Below, one piece after another: positions 7,688-17,799 of a stretch of DNA of 56,553 nucleotides; the stretch's first letter is position 1, and each line of letters begins with the position of its first letter. The notes under the pieces were generated by a model. It ran no database searches and was not told where the DNA came from. It saw only the letters and a list, made by a program, of their open reading frames with translations. The stretch comes from TWA4 sp034086685 (GTDB taxonomy: Bacteria > Bacillota > Clostridia > Lachnospirales > Lachnospiraceae), in NCBI GenBank assembly GCA_034086685.1, contig JAXDZY010000063.1:1-56553 (forward strand), written 5' to 3'. The position numbers and the translations under genes were made by a program.

Positions 7688-9035
7688 ATGAATATTGATA
7701 TTTCAGGAGCAGCAGCATTAGCTGTTACACTGGTGCTTTTTGCATTGCTTTCTTATCTGGGAAGAAAAAAGAATGTTGATTTTGGAATATTAACCATACT
7801 GGCTATGATCTTTGGTATTGCAGTTGGTATTGTTTAAAAATCATGTGGAAGTGGTGGCTGTTTTTGGAAAGATATATACCAATCTTATATCAGCTCTCGT
7901 GATTCCGCTGTTATTTGTCAGTATTATTTCAAGTATTTCATCACTGGAGAGCATCAGTAAGTTAAAAACAATCGGCGTAAAAAGTATTTTCTGGCTGATT
8001 GCCAATACATTTACGGCTTCAGTGCTTACGCTTGTGATTGCCGGAGGTTTAAAAACCGGGAAAACAATTAATTTTACATTACCCACGGATTATGAGGCAA
8101 GAGAAGTGCCGAAATTTCTTGATACAATTGTGGGACTGTTTCCGAAAAATATTGTGTCGCATGCAGCAAACGGAGAGGTGGTTCCTTTTATCATTTTTGC
8201 TGTGATTATGGGAATTGCATTGGTATATTTCCAGGGGAATGATAAGGAGGCAGCGGCTCCATTTAAAACATTTATTGATTCTGCAAATAAGCTGATGTTT
8301 GTAATTGTAGAATTTGTAATTGATTTAACTCCATTTGCAGTGCTTTCTCTTATTGCAAATGCCGTAAGTACATACGGAGTTGCAGAACTGGTACCGTTGC
8401 TGAGTGTTCTTGTACTGGCTTATGTATTATGCGCGATTCAGATGTTTGTTATAGATGGTGCTCTGATCGGCATTGTTGGAAGATTAAACCCGATTAAATT
8501 TTTTAAGGGCTTCTGGCCTGCACAGGTTGTTGCATTCACATCTCAGTCCAGTGTGGGAACTATACCGGTTACTGTAAAGCAGCTGGTTTCCAGATTGGGT
8601 GTAAATGAGGATATTGCATCGTTTACAGCAGCACTTGGCGCAAATCTGGGAATGCCGGCGTGTGCCGGTATCTGGCCGATGCTTCTGGCTATTCTTGCTA
8701 TTAATATTTTTGACATTCAGTATACTGCAGTTCAGTATATATTTCTGGTTGCGCTGACTCTTGTTGTTTCTATTGGAACAGTGGGTGTACCTGGAACATC
8801 GACTATAACAACAACAGCAATTTTTACAGCGGCAGGGCTTCCGGTGGAAATAATTGTTCTTCTGGTTCCCATCTCGAGCGTTGTTGATATGATGCGTACA
8901 GCGGCGAATGTAACAGGAGCTGCAACAGCTGCTGTACTTGTGGCAAAATCAGAAAAACTTATTGATACAGATATCTATAACCGGAAAGATTCGGAGGATA
9001 ATGTAATTGGAAATACCGCTGTGTTCCAGAAATAG
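7688..9035 (+). pseudogene. TcyP-like dicarboxylate/amino acid:cation symporter, frameshifted
   Basis: The start at 7688 has AAGGAG upstream and encodes 49 residues ending GIAVGIV at TAA (7835-7837). The rest of the transporter continues in another frame (KNHVEVVAVFGKIYTN onwards) to 9035. The joined product would be about 448 residues, normal for the family, with DAACS features: AFTSQSSVGTIPVT near the substrate hairpin, GANLGMPACAG, and VDMMRTAANVTGA in the last helix. Overall it looks most like the cystine carrier TcyP. The shift lies at GTTTAAAAATC. It could be a true mutation, an assembly error in short homopolymers, or, less likely, +1 frameshifting at GTT-TAA. No slippery-site Shine-Dalgarno is seen. 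Confidence 0.8.
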
Positions 9036-9071
9036 GTTTCTTTATGAGATGAAACGCAGATCAGATGAGAA

Positions 9072-9120
9072 AGGAGCCATAGGGCCGGTCATATGAAAGT
9101 CGGTTCCATGGCTCCTTTTA
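9072..9120 (+). terminator. Bidirectional terminator
   Basis: AGGAGCCAT (9072-9080) pairs with ATGGCTCCT (9108-9116), followed by TTTT on the plus strand. It lies between convergent genes and may also serve the minus-strand DUF3881 gene. Confidence 0.75.
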
Positions 9121-9142
9121 CTGTGGCCTGAAAGAGCACGTT

Positions 9143-10030
9143 TTATTGAATTTCTTCCGGAAAATCAACATATCCCTGCAGCCAGACATCTCCTTTAAAC
9201 CGTCTTCCCACGGCCGGTTCTCCCATCAGATCCTTTTTGTTAATAATCAGGCTGAACTGTACATCATTGCATTCGATGAGAAAATGATAAATTACTTCTC
9301 CGGTCATGATATTGTTCAGCTCTTCCATTTCCAGAATATCACCCAGAATGGAATACTGATCACATTCCATTCCCGTTGGCATGAAGCATGTGTCCACGAT
9401 GGAGTACAGATCCTCATGCTGAATGCGCATGGCTGCCTGATTGTACTGATCGATATCATACATGGTAAGGGATTCCATGGCGGATTCGTCGCCGTTGCGG
9501 GCGGATTCGATAAGATTAACACGTTTTCTGGACATTACCAGAGACTGTTTCCGTTCACTGGCCGTTTTCCGAAGAGGAAGCAGAATACATCCGCTGTTTG
9601 ACATGGCATTTAAACGAATGGGCATTTTCCTGTTCAGTGGAATGCGGTCGCTGACGCAGTCCAGATATCCGTTTGTATTCTGAAGATAGAAAATCAGAGA
9701 AATTCCGAACCGGTATTCTTCACTCATAACGGAAAAAGCATATCGATCCGCGTGTCGGGAGATACTGCAGCAGGCATTGGAAGAGACCACACTGCTTTTA
9801 TAATAGGGATAATAATATTCAATCTGAAAACGGTCGGTATCATCGTATTCACCGAAGATGCCGATTCCCATATTTGTGCTGAAATTTTTTTCCATGGTGA
9901 TAAAGGTTGAATCCAGAAGATCCGAGACTTCAATGTTGTCCGGAGCTTTGTAAACTTCATCCAGAAGACTCTGAATTTCTTTATGACGCATGTAACCGGA
10001 AAATCCGACAGATCTTAAATACTTATGCAT
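9143..10030 (-). CDS. DUF3881 family protein
   Basis: A 295-residue soluble protein with no signal peptide or membrane segment. It begins MHKYLRSVGFSGY, which fits the DUF3881 family I recall as almost restricted to Lachnospiraceae. No catalytic motif is evident. It contains alternating hydrophobic strands and an acidic ending. A strong AGGAGG site lies about eight bases before the ATG. It is divergent from the radical SAM gene at 10122 with a 91-base gap between start codons. Function unknown. Confidence 0.75.
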   Translation of the reverse strand: MHKYLRSVGFSGYMRHKEIQSLLDEVYKAPDNIEVSDLLDSTFITMEKNFSTNMGIGIFGEYDDTDRFQIEYYYPYYKSSVVSSNACCSISRHADRYAFSVMSEEYRFGISLIFYLQNTNGYLDCVSDRIPLNRKMPIRLNAMSNSGCILLPLRKTASERKQSLVMSRKRVNLIESARNGDESAMESLTMYDIDQYNQAAMRIQHEDLYSIVDTCFMPTGMECDQYSILGDILEMEELNNIMTGEVIYHFLIECNDVQFSLIINKKDLMGEPAVGRRFKGDVWLQGYVDFPEEIQ

Positions 10031-10121
10031 AAATCCTCCTTTCCTGTTCAGAAGACTTGAATTTTACGTGAAATTTATTATAGTACAAGATGGTATACTT
10101 TGCAAGGCGGGAGGAAAAAGA

Positions 10122-11156
10122 GTGAATTTATCTGAATATCATAATTACGGTAAAAAAAATCACAATTGTGATGATAAATATTCTGACTTTGTAAAAAAAC
10201 ATTATGGCGGAGAACGTTTTTATACATTAAATGCATATCTGCGTGAGCGATTTGGTCAGAAAGTATATAAGCTGGCTCTGGATGGCGGCATGACCTGTCC
10301 GAACCGGGACGGAAAGATCGGATATGGGGGATGTATTTTCTGCAGCGGCGGCGGTTCCGGTGAGTTTGCAGTGTGCAGGCAGGAGAACGGAGGCGTGACA
10401 GAGCAGATTGAAAGGGCAAGAGAACGGATTCGGGAAAAAACAGATGCCGGGAGATTTATCGCTTATTTTCAATCATACACCAATACCTACGCGGATGTGG
10501 AATATCTGAGGCAGATTTTTACGGAGGCCATTATGCATCCTCAGGTGGAGGTTCTTTCCGTTGCTACCAGACCGGATTGTCTGCCGGATGATGTGATGGA
10601 ACTTCTGGCACAGCTGAACCGGATCAAACCGGTGTGGGTGGAACTGGGGCTTCAGACGGTCCATGAAAAGACCGCCGGATATATCCGGAGGGGGTATCCT
10701 CTTTCCTGTTATGAGGATGCAGTGCACAGGCTTCATGATGCCGGGATTGAGGTGATTACTCATGTAATTCTGGGACTTCCCGGGGAAAGCAGAGAAGATA
10801 TGATGGAAACTGTCCGTTATCTCTCGGAAGCTGTCTTTGAAAGCTGTTTTGGAGAGTGTACATACCGTACGCAGGGGATCAAGCTTCAGCTGCTCCACGT
10901 ACTGAAAGGCACCGATCTGGCAGCTGAGTACCGGAAAGGTGCCTTTTCCGTATTAAACATGGAAGAATATCTGGATATTTTGTTTGACTGTCTGGAACTT
11001 CTTCCGCCGGATATGGTGATTCACCGCATTACAGGGGATGGTCCCAAATCCCTTCTGATTGCTCCAAAGTGGAGTGCCAATAAGAAAATGGTTCTGAATA
11101 CCATCCGTCGGGAGATGAAGCTGCGGGATATCCGGCAGGGAAAAAAGTATGTTTAA
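10122..11156 (+). CDS. Radical SAM protein, YhcC/TIGR01212 family
   Basis: A radical SAM protein of the TIGR01212 (YhcC) family. The cluster motif CPNRDGKIGYGGCIFC binds the [4Fe-4S] cluster used to cleave S-adenosylmethionine, and GLQT and HVILGLPGE are typical of the barrel. The GTG start at 10122 is chosen because GGGAGG lies seven bases upstream; an ATG 54 bases earlier has no site. That gives 344 residues. The substrate is not known with certainty for this family. It converges with the DUF885 gene, with only two bases between their ends. Confidence 0.88.
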   Translation: MNLSEYHNYGKKNHNCDDKYSDFVKKHYGGERFYTLNAYLRERFGQKVYKLALDGGMTCPNRDGKIGYGGCIFCSGGGSGEFAVCRQENGGVTEQIERARERIREKTDAGRFIAYFQSYTNTYADVEYLRQIFTEAIMHPQVEVLSVATRPDCLPDDVMELLAQLNRIKPVWVELGLQTVHEKTAGYIRRGYPLSCYEDAVHRLHDAGIEVITHVILGLPGESREDMMETVRYLSEAVFESCFGECTYRTQGIKLQLLHVLKGTDLAAEYRKGAFSVLNMEEYLDILFDCLELLPPDMVIHRITGDGPKSLLIAPKWSANKKMVLNTIRREMKLRDIRQGKKYV

Positions 11157-11158
11157 GA

Positions 11159-12976
11159 TCAGCCGTTTTTACAGGATGAAATCCAGCTATACATATATTC
11201 GCGGATGATATAGAAAGGAGCGTCGCCGATTTCCAGAAGGAACGCATGGAATTTTTTCAGGTCAAAGCTGTCTCCCAGTGCTTCCTGAGCCTCTGCTTTC
11301 AGATTCAGGATTTCCAGATACCCCACATAATAGGTCAGATAGTTACAGGGCTGGGAAACAATATAATAATACAGCTCCGTTATATCATCCTGATTGTTTA
11401 TATCGTAAAAATTGCTGAGCCATTTGGTGATCTGATCCAGCGTCTGACCTTCATAATTAATGTAAAAATCAAGAAGCGCATAGATTCCCAGATTTGCACT
11501 GTTGTTATGCTGCATCAGGGAAAGCAGATCGGAGTCAACATTCGTTTCATAGCTGTAAGCCAGATTCTCCACGTAGGTGGCCCAGCCCTCGGAAAATCCC
11601 GTTACGCTGCACAGCTGGCGGACAGGTGAATCATAGCAGGAAGAAGAATAGACTGTCTGATACAGGTGCCCCGGATATCCTTCATGAGCCAGGGTTGTGT
11701 ACAGATCAGAAGAGTCGGATGAACCGCCGTTGATGTAGATGACATTGTCCACAAGGTTATCGATGGGAGGAGTCAGGTAAAATGCCGGACTTAAAGAATC
11801 CTCCATGGATTCACTGACATATTTGATCTGCAGATTGATCCCGGTGCGTAATTCAGGAAAATCTTCCTGCATTTTTGTTTTCAGATCTTCGATGATATCC
11901 TTCGGATCTGACAGTGAAAATGAAAAACTGCTGAAACTGGAGCTTAACGCGGGATTTTTCTCCATCAGCTCTCTGATGGCTGTCATATCCGCATTGATCT
12001 GTTCCGTGGACATTTTCTCCAGATCCTTTACGGAACGGTCAGTACCGACGGTTGCTTTCAGAATATATTCATAATATTCCTTTCCCTGATCGAAATTGCA
12101 GATACCGCCGTCATTGACACCGGTTCCTTTCAGTTCCTCCAGAGCATCAATCAGCATCTGATAGGCATTCATCATGTTTTCAGTTACCAGTGTATTATTC
12201 TGACGAATATACTCTTCCTTCTTTGAAGAATCAAGTACGTCCATCTCATCCAGACGTTCCCTGAATGTAGTGATCAGAAAATTATCTTCGGTTTGGGAAA
12301 CAAATGATCTGCAGTCTTTAATAACCATATCTGCACAGTAATCGGACATAAAAAGCCCTGCTTTGGATTTCTCCTGTTCATAAGTGATGATCTGTTTAAA
12401 ATAGCGCTCAATATCCTTTAAAAGTGCAAGATAATCGGTTACATCCCTTTCTGTATTGAATGTATATTCCGCAAGCAGAGTGGGCAGCTCTGACTGAAAG
12501 CCGATGGAAGGCTGCAGAATTTCTTCGTAATACGGAAATGAATTGTTCATGGAATTCAGTTCCAGTGTATTGCTTAAAATATCGCAGGTAATTTTCTGTT
12601 CGTAGGTCAGTTTATCATAATCGAAGCTTTTAAGCTCTTCAAGAAGACTTTCGGCCCTTTCAGAAGATTCACGGAAATATTCCTGACTGAATTCTCCCAG
12701 TGTCAGAGGATAGTCCGGAATGCCCCAGGAAGCCGGATTTTCCAGACAGTAATGGAGATTCAGCGTATTTTCCGCTACTTCTTCACAGAACAGGTTCATG
12801 GTAAAATCATCAAAAGCTTCCTGCGTATCTGTAATCTGTGATGTTTCACTTTCCGGGGACCAGGATTCATAGGTTTTGCCGCCGGATACCCGGCAGCCTG
12901 CCAATGATAATGTCAGTATGGAGATGATCAGCAAAAATGCAGAGGATTTCCGGAATAATCTGTTTAATTGTGTCAT
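11159..12976 (-). CDS. DUF885 putative zinc peptidase lipoprotein
   Basis: A 605-residue lipoprotein: the signal peptide ends in the lipobox SLAGC. The DUF885 core is helical and carries HEGYPGH near residue 430, the family's likely zinc site, followed by GFSEGWATYVE, another conserved segment. Members are predicted metallo-carboxypeptidases; activity is inferred from the motif. It follows the ECF sigma gene on the same strand with a gap of about 109 bases that contains a TATACT-like element, so co-transcription or a separate promoter are both possible. Confidence 0.85.
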   Translation of the reverse strand: MTQLNRLFRKSSAFLLIISILTLSLAGCRVSGGKTYESWSPESETSQITDTQEAFDDFTMNLFCEEVAENTLNLHYCLENPASWGIPDYPLTLGEFSQEYFRESSERAESLLEELKSFDYDKLTYEQKITCDILSNTLELNSMNNSFPYYEEILQPSIGFQSELPTLLAEYTFNTERDVTDYLALLKDIERYFKQIITYEQEKSKAGLFMSDYCADMVIKDCRSFVSQTEDNFLITTFRERLDEMDVLDSSKKEEYIRQNNTLVTENMMNAYQMLIDALEELKGTGVNDGGICNFDQGKEYYEYILKATVGTDRSVKDLEKMSTEQINADMTAIRELMEKNPALSSSFSSFSFSLSDPKDIIEDLKTKMQEDFPELRTGINLQIKYVSESMEDSLSPAFYLTPPIDNLVDNVIYINGGSSDSSDLYTTLAHEGYPGHLYQTVYSSSCYDSPVRQLCSVTGFSEGWATYVENLAYSYETNVDSDLLSLMQHNNSANLGIYALLDFYINYEGQTLDQITKWLSNFYDINNQDDITELYYYIVSQPCNYLTYYVGYLEILNLKAEAQEALGDSFDLKKFHAFLLEIGDAPFYIIREYMYSWISSCKNG

Positions 12977-13085
12977 TAAAAGCTCCTTCCTTTATTGCGT
13001 ACCGTCTGCTGCGCAAATGGTATCAGGTTACTTTCAGTATATCACAATCAGGCCCATAATAGAATCTTTCAGGATTAACAGAATC

Positions 13086-13673
13086 TTAAAAGTATGTTAC
13101 ATTTAAGCGTTCCTTCAACATTTTTTTCGCCCGGTTGATACGGACAGCCACCAGATTGACGGACAGTCCTGTGTATCTGGAGATTTCAAGATTGGACAGG
13201 CCGTTTATGTAGCGTAATTTCAGAGGAATACGGTAGGTATCGTCGAGGCTGTCAACTGTACGTGTCAGTTCATCCACTGTTTCCTGCTGAATTACATGGT
13301 CCAGAGGAAGATTGTCGTATTCAGGAGGATATTCCTGATTTTCCATCAGGGTTTCAGGTGTTCTGTTTCTTTTTCGTATATAATCAATACATTTGTTTCT
13401 CGTAATGGTAATGAGAAAATATTTTGTCATTTTGGAGTGGACATCTTTGATGTTGGAAAGATGCTCTGAAACCTTGATAAATGTTTCCTGTACCATATCT
13501 TCAGCCAGCTGCGGGTCTTTCAGGTAGCCGAATGCTGCGTACCATAAAGAATGAAAGTAAAGCTCATAAAGCTCTGATAATTTCTCCTGATCTGTTTTGT
13601 AATCTGTCATGCAGACCGGAACAGACGATGACAGGGCGTTACTGATTTCAGAAGGATTCTGGGTAGTAATCAT
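13086..13673 (-). CDS. ECF-type RNA polymerase sigma factor
   Basis: A 195-residue sigma-70 family protein of the extracytoplasmic type. Region 2 includes YFHSLWYAAFGYLKDPQLAED and the DNA-contacting helix ending DYIRKRNR; region 4 includes IPLKLRYINGLSNLEIS and a helix-turn-helix. AAGGAG lies eight bases before the ATG. No anti-sigma factor is encoded next to it. The downstream DUF885 lipoprotein is a candidate member of its regulon. It might control its own promoter, but no clear ECF promoter pair could be assigned by eye. Confidence 0.9.
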   Translation of the reverse strand: MITTQNPSEISNALSSSVPVCMTDYKTDQEKLSELYELYFHSLWYAAFGYLKDPQLAEDMVQETFIKVSEHLSNIKDVHSKMTKYFLITITRNKCIDYIRKRNRTPETLMENQEYPPEYDNLPLDHVIQQETVDELTRTVDSLDDTYRIPLKLRYINGLSNLEISRYTGLSVNLVAVRINRAKKMLKERLNVTYF

Positions 13674-14012
13674 AGCAATTCTCCTTTCAATTTTCCAAAT
13701 AAAAACTGTTATTGTAAATTGATCGTGATTTTGAGCTTTAGTATTTATTCACGGGCTTACGCATTATCCTTCGCGAAAAAAAGATCTCAGTAATTGATGA
13801 GATACGTAGATTATAGAATAAAAAAGTAATACAGGCAATTACAAAGACTTGAAAAAAACGCAAAGCGGCTGACAAATACAGATGAATTCATAGAAAAATA
13901 TTGAAAAACATGAAAAATATACGAATCATGGAGAAACAGAGGTGAAAAACATGAAAATAATTTTTTTTCAGGATATGAGAGAAGGAATATAAATCGGAAA
14001 CGAGGAATTATC
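13674..14012. other. AT-rich divergent intergenic region
   Basis: About 340 bases without a convincing gene between the sigma factor and metG. It includes a small hairpin ATCTCA/TGAGAT near 13784-13803 and several weak -10-like boxes on the minus strand that could drive the sigma gene. Predicted reading frames here are short and lack ribosome binding sites. Confidence 0.5.
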
Positions 14013-14041
14013 TTGCATCTTTTAACGGAATTCCGTATAAT
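14013..14041 (+). promoter_or_regulatory. metG promoter
   Basis: TTGCAT (14013-14018) and TATAAT (14036-14041) with a 17-base spacer, 54 bases before the metG start. No T-box motif is present in the short leader. Confidence 0.75.
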
Positions 14042-14095
14042 AGAAACAGTATGTCTAAAACAAGAAGATAACAATGGAAGGGAGCGTTTCGAACC

Positions 14096-16048
14096 ATGTG
14101 TGAAAAATGTAAGAAACCTTATTATATTACAACCGCAATTGCGTATACATCAGGAAAACCTCATATCGGCAATACCTATGAGATCGTGCTGGCAGACGCG
14201 ATTGCCAGATATAAACGTGCAGAAGGCTATGATGTGCGGTTCCAGACAGGTACCGATGAACATGGTCAGAAGATTGAAGAAAAGGCTCAGGCAGCAGGTG
14301 TTTCGCCTCAGGAGTTTGTAGATGATGTGGCAGGTCAGATCAAAAATATCTGGGATATGATGAATACTTCTTATGATAAATTTATACGTACCACGGATGA
14401 AGATCATATGGTTCAGGTACAGAAGATTTTCAGGAAGCTGTACGATAAAGGTGACATTTATAAGGGATATTATGAAGGTATGTACTGTACACCATGTGAG
14501 TCTTTTTTTACGGAATCACAGCTGGTGGACGGAAAGTGTCCCGACTGCGGACGGGAAGTAAAGCCTGCGAAGGAAGAGGCTTATTTCTTCAGAATGAGCA
14601 AATATGCAGACCGTCTGATTCAGTATATTGAGGAACATCCTGAATTTATTCAGCCTGCTTCCAGAAAGAATGAGATGATGAACAACTTCCTGAAGGCAGG
14701 CCTTCAGGATCTGTGTGTTTCCAGAACTTCTTTCTCCTGGGGTATTCCCGTAGACTTTGATCCGAAACATGTGGTTTATGTATGGATCGATGCACTGACC
14801 AACTATATCACCGGTCTGGGATTCAGACTGGATGAAGAATCCGACCCTATGTTTGAAAAATACTGGCCGGCAGATCTGCATCTGATAGGCAAGGATATTC
14901 TGCGTTTCCATACCATTTACTGGCCTATCATGCTGATGGCACTGGATCTGCCTCTGCCGAAGCAGATTTTCGGACATCCCTGGCTGCTGCAGGGCGATGG
15001 AAAGATGAGCAAGTCCAAAGGCAATGTGATCTACGCAGATGACCTGGTAGAGATGTTTGGTGTGGATGCTGTCCGTTATTTCGTGCTGCATGAGATGCCT
15101 TTTGAAAATGACGGCGTGATTACCTGGGAACTGATGGTAGAACGTATGAATTCCGATCTGGCCAATACTCTGGGTAATCTGGTTAACCGTACCATCGCCA
15201 TGAGCAATAAATATTTTGGCGGTGAAGTGAAGTCCACCGGTGTAACCGATGATGTGGATGCCGATCTGAAAGCAGCTGTTCTGGGAGCTGTTAAGAAGGT
15301 TCAGGAGAAGATGGCCGGCCTGCATGTGGCAGATGCCATTACAGAAGTATTCAATCTGTTCAAGCGCTGCAATAAATATATTGATGAAACAGCTCCGTGG
15401 GTTCTTGCTAAAAATGAAGAGGACAAGCCCCGTCTGGCAGAAGTTATGTATAATCTGACAGAAAGTATCTGCATTGGCGCAAGCCTGCTTAAACCTTTCA
15501 TGCCTGAAACATCCGAAAAGATTCTGGCTCAGCTGAACGGTACTTACCGTATGATTGATGAACTGGATGAATTCGGCAGATATCCAAACGGCAATAAGGT
15601 TACGGATAAACCTGAAATCCTGTTTGCAAGACTGGATGTGAAAAAAGTTCTGGAAGAAGTGGAAGCAAAAAGAGCAGCGGCCGAAGAACCTCAGGTTAAA
15701 TATCCTCAGGTGGCACCCAAGGAAGAAATCACCATTGATGATTTTGATAAGGTACAGCTTCGTGTAGGTGAAGTACTGAGCTGTGAACCGGTTAAAAAAG
15801 CGAAGAAGCTGCTGGTAATGCAGATTCGTATCGGTGAAGAGGTACGCCAGATCGTATCCGGTATTGCAAAATATTACAAACCGGAAGAAATGGTGGGCAA
15901 GAAAGTTGCTGTTGTAACCAACTTAAAACCCTGCAAACTGTGCGGCGTGGAATCACAGGGCATGATTCTGGCGGCATCCGATGATGACGGAAATCTTTCT
16001 GTTATGACCCCTGACAGGGATATGATCTGCGGTTCCGAAATCTGTTAA
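14096..16048 (+). CDS. metG: Methionyl-tRNA synthetase
   Basis: A full-length 650-residue methionyl-tRNA synthetase that charges tRNA-Met. The HIGH-type motif PHIGN is at residues 22-26, zinc-knuckle cysteines occur in CTPC and CPDC, and KMSKS is at 303-307. The C-terminus holds the Trbp111-like tRNA-binding domain from about residue 548 (VQLRVGEVL through GMILAAS). GGAGCG precedes the start. It opens the conserved metG-tatD-rsmA operon, with two bases between its stop and tatD. Confidence 0.98.
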   Translation: MCEKCKKPYYITTAIAYTSGKPHIGNTYEIVLADAIARYKRAEGYDVRFQTGTDEHGQKIEEKAQAAGVSPQEFVDDVAGQIKNIWDMMNTSYDKFIRTTDEDHMVQVQKIFRKLYDKGDIYKGYYEGMYCTPCESFFTESQLVDGKCPDCGREVKPAKEEAYFFRMSKYADRLIQYIEEHPEFIQPASRKNEMMNNFLKAGLQDLCVSRTSFSWGIPVDFDPKHVVYVWIDALTNYITGLGFRLDEESDPMFEKYWPADLHLIGKDILRFHTIYWPIMLMALDLPLPKQIFGHPWLLQGDGKMSKSKGNVIYADDLVEMFGVDAVRYFVLHEMPFENDGVITWELMVERMNSDLANTLGNLVNRTIAMSNKYFGGEVKSTGVTDDVDADLKAAVLGAVKKVQEKMAGLHVADAITEVFNLFKRCNKYIDETAPWVLAKNEEDKPRLAEVMYNLTESICIGASLLKPFMPETSEKILAQLNGTYRMIDELDEFGRYPNGNKVTDKPEILFARLDVKKVLEEVEAKRAAAEEPQVKYPQVAPKEEITIDDFDKVQLRVGEVLSCEPVKKAKKLLVMQIRIGEEVRQIVSGIAKYYKPEEMVGKKVAVVTNLKPCKLCGVESQGMILAASDDDGNLSVMTPDRDMICGSEIC

Positions 16049-16049
16049 G

Positions 16050-16832
16050 ATGAAGAAGATATTTGACACGCATGCTCATTATGATGATGAAGCATTTGAT
16101 ACAGATCGGGAAGAACTGTTTTCTTCCATGAAAGAACAGGGAGTGGAACGGATCGTGAATGTGTCGGCCAGTCTTCATGAAATTCAGGAGACATTAAAGC
16201 TGATCGATCGTTTTCCCTTTATCTATGGGGCTGCCGGGGTTCATCCGGATGATACAAAAGACCTGAATGAGGAGAATTTCCACGAGATCCGCCGGGCTGC
16301 CATACATGAGAAGATGCTGGCCATCGGTGAGATCGGTCTGGATTATTACTGGGATGCCAGTGATCATGAAACACAGAAGAAGTGGTTGCTGCGGCAGCTG
16401 GAACTGGCAAAAGAGCTTGATAAGCCGGTGATCATCCACAGCCGGGAAGCGGCTCAGGATACGCTGGATATGATCAGGCAGGCCGGAGGCCCTGACTTCA
16501 ATATGGTTATACACTGTTTCTCCTACAGCACAGAAATTGCCAGAGAGTATCTGAACATGGGGTATTATCTGGGAATCGGCGGTGTTGTTACCTACAAAAA
16601 CGGACGGAAACTGAAAGAGGTGGTTTCCTATATGCCCCTTGACCGGATCCTTCTGGAGACGGATGCGCCGTATCTGAGCCCTGTACCGTTTCGCGGCAGG
16701 CGCAATTCTTCTGAGAAGATTCATTATGTGGCAGAGGAGATTGCCCGTCTGAAAAATGTCAGTCAGGAAGAAGTGCTTGAGGCAGCCTGGAACAATGCGT
16801 GCAGGTTTTATCGGCTGAATGAAGATCAATAG
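16050..16832 (+). CDS. TatD family metal-dependent DNase
   Basis: A 260-residue TatD-type hydrolase with a TIM-barrel fold. Metal ligands appear in THAHYDD at the N-terminus, GEIGLDYY near residue 95, IIHSRE, HCFS, and ETDAPYLSP near 206. Family members are Mg-dependent 3'-5' exonucleases or general phosphoesterases. The gene is packed between metG (two-base gap) and rsmA (12-base gap), a standard Firmicutes order, though here the usual rnmV between tatD and rsmA is absent. Confidence 0.95.
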   Translation: MKKIFDTHAHYDDEAFDTDREELFSSMKEQGVERIVNVSASLHEIQETLKLIDRFPFIYGAAGVHPDDTKDLNEENFHEIRRAAIHEKMLAIGEIGLDYYWDASDHETQKKWLLRQLELAKELDKPVIIHSREAAQDTLDMIRQAGGPDFNMVIHCFSYSTEIAREYLNMGYYLGIGGVVTYKNGRKLKEVVSYMPLDRILLETDAPYLSPVPFRGRRNSSEKIHYVAEEIARLKNVSQEEVLEAAWNNACRFYRLNEDQ

Positions 16833-16844
16833 TGAGGAGTACTT

Positions 16845-17711
16845 ATGGCAAATCTGGGAAATCCGCAGGAAACCATAGCAATCCTGCAGAAGTATCAGTT
16901 TAATTTTCAGAAAAAGTTCGGTCAGAACTTTCTGATCGATATGCATGTGCTGGAAAAAATTATGGATGCAGCGGATGTGGGCTCTGAAGACTGTGTTCTG
17001 GAAATCGGTCCCGGTATCGGAACCATGACACAGATGCTGGCAGAACGTGCCCGCAGGGTTATTGCAGTGGAAATCGACAACAATCTGATTCCGATTCTGC
17101 AGGATACGCTTCAGGCTTATGATAATGTGAAGATTATTCACAATGATATTCTGAAACTGGATCTGAAACAGCTGGTGTGCGAAGAGAATGACGGAAAACC
17201 CATTAAAGTAGTGGCCAATCTGCCGTATTATATTACAACGCCCATTATTATGGGGCTGTTTGAGGCGGATGTACCTCTGGACAGCATCACGGTTATGGTT
17301 CAGAAGGAGGTGGCGGACCGCATGAAGTCCGGTCCCGGGAGCAAGGATTACGGTGCACTTTCTCTGGCTGTACAGTATTATTCCGAGCCGGAGCTGGCAG
17401 CCAATGTACCTCCCAACTGTTTTATTCCCCGGCCCAATGTGGGTTCGGCAGTTATCTGTCTTCACAGACACGCAAAACCGCCTGTGGAAGTAAAAGACGA
17501 AAAGCTTATGTTCCGTCTGATCCGTGCCTCCTTCAACCAGAGACGGAAGACCATGTTAAACAGTCTGAATAACTCTCCGGAGCTGCCATTTGGCAAGGAA
17601 CAGATTGGAGCGGCTCTGGAATCAATCGGATTAAAAAGCAATATCAGAGGTGAAGCTCTGACTCTGGAACAATTTGCTGCTTTAAGCAATGCGTTCGGAA
17701 CCATACAGTAA
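16845..17711 (+). CDS. rsmA: 16S rRNA dimethyladenosine transferase
   Basis: A 288-residue RsmA (KsgA) that dimethylates the two adjacent adenines in the 3' hairpin of 16S rRNA. The SAM-binding motif LEIGPGIGTMTQ (51-62) and catalytic NLPYYITTP (about 126-134) are intact, as is FGQNFLID at the N-terminus. GAGGAG precedes the ATG. It is the last gene of the metG operon; the strong hairpin at 17759-17799 follows. Confidence 0.97.
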   Translation: MANLGNPQETIAILQKYQFNFQKKFGQNFLIDMHVLEKIMDAADVGSEDCVLEIGPGIGTMTQMLAERARRVIAVEIDNNLIPILQDTLQAYDNVKIIHNDILKLDLKQLVCEENDGKPIKVVANLPYYITTPIIMGLFEADVPLDSITVMVQKEVADRMKSGPGSKDYGALSLAVQYYSEPELAANVPPNCFIPRPNVGSAVICLHRHAKPPVEVKDEKLMFRLIRASFNQRRKTMLNSLNNSPELPFGKEQIGAALESIGLKSNIRGEALTLEQFAALSNAFGTIQ

Positions 17712-17758
17712 CAGTATGGCTGTCATAACAGGTTTACATTAACAGGTTCATATTAACG

Positions 17759-17799
17759 CGCCTCCTTTCATATAGTTGTTGTGAAAGGAGGCGTTTTTT
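17759..17799 (+). terminator. Terminator that also contains the next gene's RBS
   Basis: CGCCTCCTTTCA (17759-17770) pairs perfectly with TGAAAGGAGGCG (17782-17793), followed by six T. The 3' arm holds AGGAGG (17786-17791), eight bases before the ATG at 17800. One hairpin therefore ends the metG operon and hides the ribosome binding site of the next gene in any read-through transcript. Confidence 0.9.

Noticed and set aside
13811..14074. An 87-codon minus-strand frame in the sigma factor-metG gap.
   Set aside because: Its composition reflects AT-rich DNA, it overlaps the metG promoter, and it has no ribosome binding site or recognisable feature.
16194..17471. A 425-codon minus-strand open frame.
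   Set aside because: It is antisense to tatD and rsmA. Its length follows from codon bias in those genes.
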